From positions 6,762-70,761 of the forward strand of contig JANRIO010000053.1 in the NCBI GenBank assembly GCA_033764875.1: 64,000 bases of DNA, in the 5' to 3' direction. Shown here in pieces: positions 34,982 to 42,971 of this stretch (position 1 is the first letter of the stretch; each line of letters begins with the position of its first letter). A model generated the notes under the pieces. The model had not been told where the DNA came from, did no database searches, and was given only the letters and a program-made list of their open reading frames with translations. A program made the position numbers and the translations under genes. This DNA is from AWTP1-13 sp033764875. Its GTDB lineage: Bacteria > Pseudomonadota > Alphaproteobacteria > Rhizobiales > Hyphomicrobiaceae.

Positions 34982-35965
34982 CTATTGAGCCTTGATATTG
35001 AGGTTCACGATCAGGTCGCCCCAGCGCTTGCGCTCGGTGTTGATCCAGGCGTCGAACTCGGCCTTCGTCGAGCCGACCGTGTCCATGCCGGCTTTGGCCA
35101 GTCGCGCCTGCACCGGCTCGGTCTTGCACACGGCGATCACATCGCGCTCGATGATCGCCGCGATCTCGGAGGACACTCCGCTGCGCACGCCGATCCCGAA
35201 CCACGACTGCACATCGTAGCCGGGGACCGTCTCGGCGACGGTCGGGAACTCCGGCGCGAAACGGGATTTCGTCGCCTGCGTGACGGCAAGGCCGTGCACG
35301 GTGCCGCCCTTCACCTGCGGATAGATCGAGGGCAGGTTGTCGAACATGACATCCACCTGGCCGCCGACGAGATCCTGCACGGCCGGTGCCGAGCCGCGAT
35401 AGGCGACGTGGGTCATCTCCACGCCGGTCATCCGCTTGAACAGCTCCGCCGACAGGTGGATGGTCGTGCCGACGCCCGACGACGCGTAGTTCAGCTTGCC
35501 TGCGTTCTTCTTGGCGTAGTCGATGAAGTCCTTGACCGTCTTCAGCTCCGCGCCGAGCGCCTTCTTCAGCGTCAGCAGGTTGCAGAAGCGCGAGACCTGG
35601 GCCAGCGGCATCAGGTCCTTCTCGGGATCGTAGGCGAGCTTTGCATAGAGGAACTGGTTGGTGGAGATGTTGGGCGGGACGACGAACATCACCGTGCCGT
35701 CCGTCGGTCCCTTGGCAGCCCGGTCCATGCCGAGGTTGGCGCCCGCGCCCGACACGTTCTCGACCACCACCGTCACCTTCCACAGCTCCGCGAGTGCGTC
35801 TGCGACCGCGCGGCCGACGATGTCGGTCGCGCCACCGGCGGGATAGGGAACGATGATCTTGAGGGTCTGACCGGCCGGATAGGTTCCCTGGGCCCTGACC
35901 AATGCGGGGGCGAAGACCCCGGCGGCGACGGTGGCGATGGCAGTACGGCGCGTGACGAGTTTCAT
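34982..35965 (-). CDS. Bug/TctC-family solute-binding protein (second copy)
   Basis: 327 aa. The N-terminus MKLVTRRTAIATVAAGVF has a twin-arginine-like signal ending near LVRAQ. Family segments IIVPYPAGGATDIVGR, VVENVSGAGAN, YASSGVGT, HVAYRGSAPAVQDLVGGQVD and FPTVAETVPGYD are intact. AAGGGAG precedes the ATG at 35965. Orphan, without TctAB. Shares a catabolic-looking neighbourhood with an SDR and a CoA-transferase. Ligand unknown. Confidence 0.88.
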   Translation of the reverse strand: MKLVTRRTAIATVAAGVFAPALVRAQGTYPAGQTLKIIVPYPAGGATDIVGRAVADALAELWKVTVVVENVSGAGANLGMDRAAKGPTDGTVMFVVPPNISTNQFLYAKLAYDPEKDLMPLAQVSRFCNLLTLKKALGAELKTVKDFIDYAKKNAGKLNYASSGVGTTIHLSAELFKRMTGVEMTHVAYRGSAPAVQDLVGGQVDVMFDNLPSIYPQVKGGTVHGLAVTQATKSRFAPEFPTVAETVPGYDVQSWFGIGVRSGVSSEIAAIIERDVIAVCKTEPVQARLAKAGMDTVGSTKAEFDAWINTERKRWGDLIVNLNIKAQ

Positions 35966-36249
35966 GTTCTCCCTTCCCAATCTTTGTTTTCTGGGGCGTC
36001 TATTCGGAATGCAACGTCCGACGCCTTTCGCAGTGCGCGAGCCTAGTGTGGCGCCTCGCAGGTGCAAAGCATTATCGCGTCTGGCTTGGGAGTCGGCAAT
36101 TGAGAAACAGGCACCGCATCAGGCATTTGACTCTGCCAGTGTCATCCAGATCCGGCGACGTCCGGCGACCGACCGGCCGGCATTTTGCCCACCCGCGCAG
36201 CGCCGCCCGTCGATGGCGGAGGTGGGTAGCCCCGCCGTGTCGGATCCCG

Positions 36250-36999
36250 TCAGTACGTCGCCCGCCCGCCCGAGATGTCGAACACGGCGCCGGTGGTGAA
36301 CGAGTTCTCCGCCGAGGCCATCCACGCCACCATCGCCGCCAGCTCCTCCACCAGCACGAAGCGGTTGCGAGGGATCTTCGACAGCATGAAGTCGATGTGG
36401 CTCTGCGTGATCTGGTCGAAGATTGCCGTCTTCGCCGCCGCCGGCGTCACGCAGTTGACGGCGATGTCGTAGCCTGCGAGCTCCTTGCCGAGCGACTTGG
36501 TCAGCGCGATCACGCCGGCCTTGGACGCCGAGTAGTGCGCCGCGTTGGGGTTGCCCTCCTTGCCCGCGATCGAGGCGATGTTGACGATGCGCCCGTAGCC
36601 CTGCGCGATCATCGCCGGCACCACCGCCCGCGAGCAGATGAAGGGGCCGTCGAGGTTGATGCGCATCACCTTGCGCCACTCCTCCACGTCCGTCTCCCAG
36701 GTCTTGGCGTTGGCCCCCGCGATGCCGGCGTTGTTGACCAGGATGTCGATGCGCCCCAGCGCCTTCAGCGTCGCCTTCGTCGCCGCCTCGACGCTTGCCG
36801 CATCGCCGACGTCGCAGGCGAGCACCGACACGGCGCTGCCCAGGGACGCCGCCGTCTTCTCGGCCAGTACCGTGTCCCGGTCCCAGATGGCGACGCTGGC
36901 GCCGGAGGCCACGAAGCGCTCCGTGATCGCCTTGCCGAAGCCCTGCGCGCCGCCGGTGACCACCGCCATGCGGCCCTTGAGATCGATCTGATTCGTCAC
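36250..36999 (-). CDS. Short-chain dehydrogenase/reductase (SDR)
   Basis: 249 aa classical SDR. Cofactor loop TGGAQGFGKAI, acidic WDRD at the end of beta-2 (NAD preference likely), NNAG, catalytic Ser in NIASIAG and YSASK. Ends with FDISGGRATY. The GTG at 36999 is used because GGAGGAG lies just upstream and VTNQIDLKGRMAVVTGG begins where the family does. Oxidises or reduces an alcohol/keto substrate, unidentified. Divergent from the CoA-transferase gene. Confidence 0.88.
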   Translation of the reverse strand: MTNQIDLKGRMAVVTGGAQGFGKAITERFVASGASVAIWDRDTVLAEKTAASLGSAVSVLACDVGDAASVEAATKATLKALGRIDILVNNAGIAGANAKTWETDVEEWRKVMRINLDGPFICSRAVVPAMIAQGYGRIVNIASIAGKEGNPNAAHYSASKAGVIALTKSLGKELAGYDIAVNCVTPAAAKTAIFDQITQSHIDFMLSKIPRNRFVLVEELAAMVAWMASAENSFTTGAVFDISGGRATY

Positions 37000-37193
37000 G
37001 TCCGTCTCCTCCGGTGTTTTGCGTGTTCTTGCCCAAGCAAGAGCATAGCCCCGCGTACGGCACAAGGGCGGCCCGCAGCTCCCGGCCGCCCCCCTCCGCG
37101 TCAGGTCTCTTTCCTCGCGCGCTTGCCTCTTGCAATTCGCGCCCCGCGGACGGCTAATCGGGCCGCAGTCACATCCCGCGAGCCGAAGCCCCC

Positions 37194-38390
37194 ATGCCGA
37201 GACCCCAAGCTTCCCAAGCCCTCGCCCGCTTCACCGTCCTCGACCTGACGCGCGTGCGCGCCGGCCCCACCGCCGCCCGCCAGCTGGCCGACTGGGGCGC
37301 CAACGTCATCAAGGTCGAGCTGCCGGAGCACCTGGAGGCGGGCGAAGGCATGGGCGGGCCGCGCCACGGCTCGGATTTCCAGAACCTGCACCGCAACAAG
37401 CGCGCCATCGCCATCGACCTCAAGTCGGACGCAGGCCGCGCGCTCTTCAAGCGCCTCGCCGCCAAGGCCGACGTCGTCATCGAGAACTTCCGCCCCGACG
37501 TGAAGGCGCGGCTTGGCATCGACTACGCCGCGCTGTCGCAGCTCAACCCGCGCCTGGTCTACGCCTCCATCTCCGGCTTCGGCCAGGACGGTCCCTACGT
37601 GAAGCGTCCGGGCTTCGACCAGATCGCGCAAGGGCTCGGCGGCCTGATGTCGATCACGGGCGAGCCCGGCCGCGGCCCCATGCGCGCCGGCATCGCCGTC
37701 GCCGATCTGTCGGCCGGCATCTTCGCCGCCCACGGCATCCTCGTCGCCCTGCTCGAGCGCGAGGTGTCCGGCAAGGGACAGGAGGTGGCGACCTCCCTGC
37801 TGCAGGCGCAGATCTTCATGCTCGACTTCCAGGCCGCCCGCTGGCTCAACGAGGGCGAGGTGCCGGGCCAGGCCGGCAACAACCACCCGACCTCGATCCC
37901 GACCGGCGTCTTCAAGACCCGCGACGGCTACCTCAACATCGCCGCGACCGGCGGCGCCATGTGGGACCGCCTGTGCGAGGTGCTGGGCGCCGAGGAGATG
38001 CGCACGAGCCCCGCCTATGCCACGGGCAAGCTGCGCTCCGACAACCGCGATGCGCTCAACGCCGACCTCGCCCGCCACTTCGCGGCCGCCACGACGCAGG
38101 AGTGGGTCGACCGCCTCAACGCCGCCGGCGTCCCCTGCGGGCCGATCAACACCGTCGACAAGGTCTTCGAGGACCCGCAGGTGCGCCATCTCGGCATCGT
38201 CGAGGACGTCGCGACGGACGACGCCCGCGGCACGCTGCATCTCCTCGCCCAGCCCGTGCGCCTCTCGCGCACGCCAAGCCGCATTGTCGCGCCACCGCCT
38301 GAGCGCGGCCAGCACACCGACGAGATCCTGCGCGAGGCGGGCCTGAGCGAGTCCGAGATCGCCGAGCTGAAGGCGAAGGGCGTGGTGTGA
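37194..38390 (+). CDS. CaiB/BaiF family III CoA-transferase
   Basis: 398 aa, the usual length. LDLTRVRAGPTAARQLADWGA, NKRAIAIDLKSDAGR, VVIENFRPDVKARLGIDY and ISGFGQDGPY are family motifs. The Asp in GIAVADLSAGIFAAHGIL is the expected catalytic residue that forms the acyl/glutamyl-type intermediate. Activates a carboxylic acid by transferring CoA from another thioester. The Bug protein and SDR nearby may belong to the same pathway; acid unknown. Confidence 0.9.
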   Translation: MPRPQASQALARFTVLDLTRVRAGPTAARQLADWGANVIKVELPEHLEAGEGMGGPRHGSDFQNLHRNKRAIAIDLKSDAGRALFKRLAAKADVVIENFRPDVKARLGIDYAALSQLNPRLVYASISGFGQDGPYVKRPGFDQIAQGLGGLMSITGEPGRGPMRAGIAVADLSAGIFAAHGILVALLEREVSGKGQEVATSLLQAQIFMLDFQAARWLNEGEVPGQAGNNHPTSIPTGVFKTRDGYLNIAATGGAMWDRLCEVLGAEEMRTSPAYATGKLRSDNRDALNADLARHFAAATTQEWVDRLNAAGVPCGPINTVDKVFEDPQVRHLGIVEDVATDDARGTLHLLAQPVRLSRTPSRIVAPPPERGQHTDEILREAGLSESEIAELKAKGVV

Positions 38391-38402
38391 GCGGCGCGCC
38401 AG

Positions 38403-38840
38403 CTACTTTGTGTAGCGCACCAGATCATACTGGAATATGCAGCGCGCCTCGATTGGCGGCTTGCCCACCCAATGAACAATCTGGTTTCCACAATCGGCAT
38501 ACAGTTCGACGGCAATCTCAGTGGTCTCCTCGAGAATATGCTCATCGCCGCTTGGCAGTTTGATCGGGATCTTGACTTTCTTCTCTCCGACCCTGGTCCA
38601 TCGCGGATCGAGCGCGCCCGTCATGGATCTCAGCCAGCACTGCTTCGCATGAAAGTTCTTGATGAAGCGATCACCGGTGGCTTTCAGCGTGAATGTCTCC
38701 TTGATTTCCTGACCTTGCCGGTTGCAGGACTGCTTTCCGGCATTCGCGTCCCATTCCATGGTTTCCCGCCCAACGGACTGGGCCGATGCGGGACTGGAAA
38801 GCGCAAAACAACCGAGTACGACCAACAGCAGACGCAACAT
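38403..38840 (-). CDS. Secreted hypothetical protein, low GC
   Basis: 145 aa. Signal peptide MLRLLLVVLGCFALSSPASAQ; the mature part has five cysteines in a mixed sequence (KQSCNRQGQEIKETFTL, AKQCWLRSMTG, YADCGNQIVHW, ARCIFQYDLVRY). No family recognised. Start at 38840 has GGAG 7 nt upstream; the ATG at 38846 would be too close to it. Base composition is visibly more AT-rich than all neighbours, a sign of recent acquisition. Probably a periplasmic protein. Confidence 0.7.
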   Translation of the reverse strand: MLRLLLVVLGCFALSSPASAQSVGRETMEWDANAGKQSCNRQGQEIKETFTLKATGDRFIKNFHAKQCWLRSMTGALDPRWTRVGEKKVKIPIKLPSGDEHILEETTEIAVELYADCGNQIVHWVGKPPIEARCIFQYDLVRYTK

Positions 38841-39349
38841 TTGCATTCTCCGCGAATTGACAGCTTCAATCTCTCCATGCTGTCCAACAAAACGTAAGAT
38901 GTCAACATCGCGCTGCTATTAGGCGCATCGTTCTAAGGGGACGCCAAGCCGGGCCTACATTGCCGCCGGCTGCGAGGGGCACCAGGCGTTGCTCCCTCTT
39001 GTGCTTTCCCGGAGGTCGCGCGCGAGCGCGAACGTCCGGGATCCTGCCCGGCAGCGATGGAGCTCGAGGTTGGCAGCGCGGCGCCAATTGCCGAGCGGCA
39101 AGGCCCCGGATCGGCGCTGCGCGCCGTCCGGGGACGCAGAACGTGGGCGATATGATCCGCTTTCGGATGATTTCTGCACTCCTTGCGCAAAGCGCAATTT
39201 CTCCAGCCGTTTCCGCGCGCTGCCCGCGCCCGGTGCACCTTGTGCTCGCCGCAACACACCGCTACCCTCGCGCGCCGCGCCGCACATTCATATGTTGACT
39301 CTGCTTTTCAACATTGTTTCATGGAGACCGTCGTCGAGCGAGGTCTCTC
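38841..39349. other. 509-bp gene-free stretch before the TonB receptor
   Basis: Contains a 35-nt hairpin at 39007-39041 (outer arms TCCCGGA/TCCGGGA, inner TCGCGC/GCGCGA) and, next to the receptor gene, the iron-operator-like palindrome. Apparent ORFs on both strands look like translated repeat DNA and match no family I recognise. Confidence 0.5.
39292..39314. promoter_or_regulatory. IRO-box-like palindrome upstream of the TonB receptor
   Basis: Perfect ATGTTGA / TCAACAT arms with a 9-nt spacer, fitting the TGA-N9-TCA iron-responsive operator of RirA in Rhizobiales. It lies 35 nt before the start of a siderophore receptor gene. RirA involvement is inference from motif and context. Confidence 0.5.
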
Positions 39350-41527
39350 ATGCGTTTCACCACGGCTTCCACATCCCTGAGCATCCTGGCGCTGTCCTGC
39401 GCGGTGGCCGCCGCACAGTCTCCGCCCCAGTCGCTCCCGCCCATCACCGTGGAGGCACAGGCGGCCAAGCCGAAAGCCAAGCAGAAGGCCGCGCCCCAAC
39501 CCGTCAAGGCCGAGACCGCTCCGGTGCAGCCGCCGCCGCGCGAGAAGGCCACGGGCCCCGTGCAAGGCATCGTCGCGACACGCAGCGCCACGGGCACCAA
39601 GTTCGACGCACCGCTGCTCGAGACCCCGCAATCGATCTCGGTCGTCACCGCCGATCAGATCACCCAGCAGCGCGCCACCACGCTCAGCGAGGCGCTCAAC
39701 TACACCCCCGGCGTCTCGACGGGCTTCTACGGCATCGATTCCCGCTTCGACTGGATCAGCATCCGCGGCTTCAGCGCCTACCTGCCGGGCGTCTTCCTCG
39801 ACGGCATGCTGATGCGCAACAACGACACCTGGTCGGTGTGGAAGGTCGAGCCCTACGGGGCTGAGCGCATCGAGGTGATGAAGGGCCCGCCGTCGGTGCT
39901 GTACGGGCAGGGCAACGTCGGCGGCATGCTCAACGTCGTCAGCAAGATGCCGCTCGACAAGCCCCTCAACGAGGTCGAGGTGCGGCTTGGCAACTACAAC
40001 CGGCTCGAGACCGCGTTCGACTTCTCGGGCCCCGCGACATCCGACGGCAAGCTCCTCTACCGCCTGACCGGCACGATGCTCAACACCAACGCCCAGGTCG
40101 ACTTCGCCGAGCAGAAGCGCGTCTTCATTGCGCCGTCGTTCACCTGGCGTCCCAACTCCAGCACCAGCCTCACCTTCCTCAGCCAGTACTCCAAGGACGA
40201 CACGATTCCCTCGCAGGGCACCTACCTGCCCAACCCCCACGCCGAGGTCCGGCGCAGCCTGTTCATCGGCGATCCGAGCTACGACAAGTTCGATCGCGAG
40301 CAGTGGGCGGTCGGCTACCAGCTCGAGCACAAGTTCGACGACACCTGGCAGATCCGCAACAAGGTGCGACTGAGCTCCGTCGAGGTGGACTACAAGACGC
40401 TGTACAGCGCCGGCCTCAGCTCGACCGACCCCAGCGTGCTCAACCGCTACGCGTTCACGTCCCGCGAGACGGCCACGCTGCTCACCACCGACACCCACGT
40501 GCAGGCGAATTTCGCAACCGGCCCCCTCAAGCACACGCTGGTCGCCGGCATCGACTACCAGAACAACGACTTCCGCCAGCGCTCGGGCTTCGGCTCCGGC
40601 CCCTCCCTCGACCTCGACGATCCCGTCTATGGCGTCGCCGTCACGGACCCGGCGATCTACAACAACTCCAAGACCGTGCTGAGCCAGACCGGCCTCTACG
40701 TGCAGGACCAGGCCAAGCTCGGCGGCCTCATCCTGACGCTCGGCGGGCGCTACGACTGGGCCAAAACCGAAATCGAGAACTACCTCGATGGCACGAGCCC
40801 CGAGGTCGCCGATCGCGCCGCGACCTGGAAAGCGGCCGTCATGTACCGCACGGCCAGCGGCCTCGCCCCCTACTACACCTACGCCACCTCGTTCTTCCCC
40901 GTCGGCGCGCTCAACCCGGCGACGGGCAACGCCTTCGCCCCCGAGACCGGGCAGATGCACGAGGTCGGCCTCAAGTACCAGCCCACCGGCAGCAAGGCCC
41001 TCTATACGCTTGCCGCCTTCGACATCACGCGCCAGAACCACCTCACCTACGACAACGCCTATACCGCGCATCAGCTGGGCGAGATCAAATCACGCGGCAT
41101 CGAGCTCGAGGCCAAGGCGGAGCTCGCTCCGGGCCTGGACCTGATCGCGGCCTACACCTGGCTGCCCGACTTCGAGATCACCAAGAGCGCCTCCGCGGCC
41201 GAGGTCGGCAAGCGCCAGCCCATGGTCGCCGAGCACTCGGCCAAGCTGTGGCTGCACTACACCCATCGCAGCGGCCCCCTGCAGGGCTTCGGCTACGGCG
41301 GCGGCGTGCGCTACATCGGCGAGAGCTACGGCGACATCGCCAACTCCGACGACATGAAGGCGCCGGACTACACCCTGTTCGACGCGGTCGTGGACTTCGA
41401 GCGCAACGGCTGGAAGTTCGCGCTCAACGTCAACAACATCGCCGACGAGAAGACCATCACCTGCTGGGACGGCTGCTACGTCGGCACCGGCCGCACCATC
41501 ATCGGCTCCATCAAGCACCGCTGGTAG
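39350..41527 (+). CDS. TonB-dependent siderophore receptor
   Basis: 725 aa outer-membrane receptor for a ferric siderophore. Signal peptide to about SCAVAAAQ, a Pro/Lys/Ala-rich linker with a TonB-box-like LPPITVEA, plug domain (LLETPQSISVVTADQI, LNYTPGVSTG, IEVMKGPPSVLYGQG, GGMLNVVSK), then a 22-strand-type barrel ending in Trp (GSIKHRW). The plug motifs are those of the FhuA/FoxA hydroxamate-receptor group. The start at 39350 has a weak GAGG; an upstream ATG at 39320 gives no signal peptide. No ABC importer is adjacent. Likely iron-regulated via the palindrome upstream. Confidence 0.92.
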   Translation: MRFTTASTSLSILALSCAVAAAQSPPQSLPPITVEAQAAKPKAKQKAAPQPVKAETAPVQPPPREKATGPVQGIVATRSATGTKFDAPLLETPQSISVVTADQITQQRATTLSEALNYTPGVSTGFYGIDSRFDWISIRGFSAYLPGVFLDGMLMRNNDTWSVWKVEPYGAERIEVMKGPPSVLYGQGNVGGMLNVVSKMPLDKPLNEVEVRLGNYNRLETAFDFSGPATSDGKLLYRLTGTMLNTNAQVDFAEQKRVFIAPSFTWRPNSSTSLTFLSQYSKDDTIPSQGTYLPNPHAEVRRSLFIGDPSYDKFDREQWAVGYQLEHKFDDTWQIRNKVRLSSVEVDYKTLYSAGLSSTDPSVLNRYAFTSRETATLLTTDTHVQANFATGPLKHTLVAGIDYQNNDFRQRSGFGSGPSLDLDDPVYGVAVTDPAIYNNSKTVLSQTGLYVQDQAKLGGLILTLGGRYDWAKTEIENYLDGTSPEVADRAATWKAAVMYRTASGLAPYYTYATSFFPVGALNPATGNAFAPETGQMHEVGLKYQPTGSKALYTLAAFDITRQNHLTYDNAYTAHQLGEIKSRGIELEAKAELAPGLDLIAAYTWLPDFEITKSASAAEVGKRQPMVAEHSAKLWLHYTHRSGPLQGFGYGGGVRYIGESYGDIANSDDMKAPDYTLFDAVVDFERNGWKFALNVNNIADEKTITCWDGCYVGTGRTIIGSIKHRW

Positions 41528-41537
41528 GCCGCCGAGC

Positions 41538-41568
41538 GCGCCTCGGCCTCGCAGGGTCGCCGAGGCGC
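41538..41568 (+). terminator. Hairpin after the TonB receptor
   Basis: Perfect 10-bp stem GCGCCTCGGC / GCCGAGGCGC with an 11-nt loop, 10 nt after the stop. No U-run. Confidence 0.5.
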
Positions 41569-41712
41569 CCGGGAACCGCAATCCCGATGCCGCGCGGCGC
41601 GTGATGCGTCGTATCGAGGAGCTGCGCTTCGCGCACGTCGTCATTTCTGCGCGTGGACCACGCTGCCCGCGATCTCCCGTGCTGACACCGCCGTTGGCCC
41701 GACGCCGCCCTT

Positions 41713-42426
41713 CTACTCGAACCCGCTCTTGATCGAGTTGGCGATGGCGTCGTCGATCTCGGCCGGGTTCAGGATGCCGTGCGGCTGGTCGCGGCTCGGC
41801 AGCACCTTGCGCACGTGCACCCAGCGCTCGCGCGCCACCGCCTCCAGCCGCGCCAGCTCCTTGACCGGCTCGGGGTGGTCGTCGACGCGCAGGTCGTAGA
41901 GCGAGTACTCCTCCCCGTCGTGCACCAGCAGCGAGGCCGATTGCCGCCCGCGCCGATCGCCGCCGGCCGCCTCTCCCGCCTGCAGCGCCGAGATCAGCCG
42001 GCGCGAGAACGGCAGGTCGGCGCCGCGCTCCATGGTCTCGGCCATGGCCTGCAGCACCGCCTCGCTCGCGAGCACGTTGCCGGCCAGCGCGTACGTGCGC
42101 CCGATCCGGTGCCCGCTGATCTCGCCCGCCAGCGTGCCCGTGTGCGCGGCAAACCGCGCATGCCGGTCCATGACCACGAGCTGCCGCATCTCGCGGCCCT
42201 CGTCCGCCGCCAGCAGCATGCGCACGGCGTCCGCGGCGCTGGCGCCGGCCGACATGACGGCGAGCCCCCGCGGCCCGAAGTACGGATTGAGCAGCCCCTG
42301 GCTCGCGATCGCGCCCACGCCGGTCTTGACGAATGCATTGCGCGCCCCGACGGCGAGAAAGCGGCTCGCCACCGCCACGCCGATGCGGCCGGTCCTCTCG
42401 TCGAACGCCACGACAGAGAACGTCAT
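41713..42426 (-). CDS. DUF1028-family protein (Ntn-hydrolase-like)
   Basis: 237 aa. Starts MTFSVVAFDERTGRIGVAVASRFLAVG, with KTGVGAIASQGLLNPYFGPRGL and GNVLASEAVLQAMAETME, all typical of DUF1028. The family is predicted to have a proteasome/Ntn-hydrolase-like fold and often occurs near peptide transporters and peptidases. Function not established. The gamma-glutamyltransferase gene nearby may be related in role. Confidence 0.83.
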   Translation of the reverse strand: MTFSVVAFDERTGRIGVAVASRFLAVGARNAFVKTGVGAIASQGLLNPYFGPRGLAVMSAGASAADAVRMLLAADEGREMRQLVVMDRHARFAAHTGTLAGEISGHRIGRTYALAGNVLASEAVLQAMAETMERGADLPFSRRLISALQAGEAAGGDRRGRQSASLLVHDGEEYSLYDLRVDDHPEPVKELARLEAVARERWVHVRKVLPSRDQPHGILNPAEIDDAIANSIKSGFE

Positions 42427-42610
42427 TGCCGAAGTCCCCCTGGAGAGCCCCTCACCACGTGTCCGTCACACCCCGCGCACGCCGGCCGCCCGACTCATGC
42501 GCGCGGCCAATCGATGTAGCTGCCCGAAACCCGCGCCGAATACAATGGGACGGACCGTACCGCCGATGCCGCTCCCCCGGCACACGCCGAACCCTGGCCG
42601 TGCGGCGCGC

Positions 42611-42955
42611 TCAGTCGAACGGGGGCAGCGCACCTTGCGCCTTCTTTGTGAGGCCTTTGCGAACCAGCCGGTAGGAGCTGACGATCCGGTGGCGCAGCTC
42701 GTCTGCGGGCGTGCCCCAGGGCAGGTTCACCCAGGAGCGATGGAAATAGGGCGCTCTCTGGGCGACGCCGGTCTCGATCAGCATCTGCGCCGTCTCGATG
42801 CTGTCGGTCTTCACCGACACCCCCGGCATCACCGCGCCGATGCAGGCAAACATCCGGCCCCCCACCTTCCAGGCATCGTGCCCCCCACCCCAGGGATCGG
42901 ACACCTCCGCCCCCGGCAGCTTGGCGCAGATCGCGTTGACCCGCTTGCGGCTCAT
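42611..42955 (-). CDS. MmcQ/YjbR-family protein
   Basis: 114 aa. LPGAEVSDPWGGGHDAWKVGGRMFACI and the C-terminal YRLVRKGLTKK with HRSWVNLPW match the YjbR (DUF419) double-wing fold. Function unknown; a nucleic-acid-binding role has been proposed for the family. Starts 16 nt after the gamma-glutamyltransferase stop, so likely co-transcribed. Confidence 0.82.
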   Translation of the reverse strand: MSRKRVNAICAKLPGAEVSDPWGGGHDAWKVGGRMFACIGAVMPGVSVKTDSIETAQMLIETGVAQRAPYFHRSWVNLPWGTPADELRHRIVSSYRLVRKGLTKKAQGALPPFD

Positions 42956-42971
42956 GCCGTCCCCTGCTCGC

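Noticed and set aside
38955..39287. 110-codon minus-strand ORF in the gap before the TonB receptor
   Set aside because: Looks like translated interspersed repeat DNA, without ribosome site or family match.
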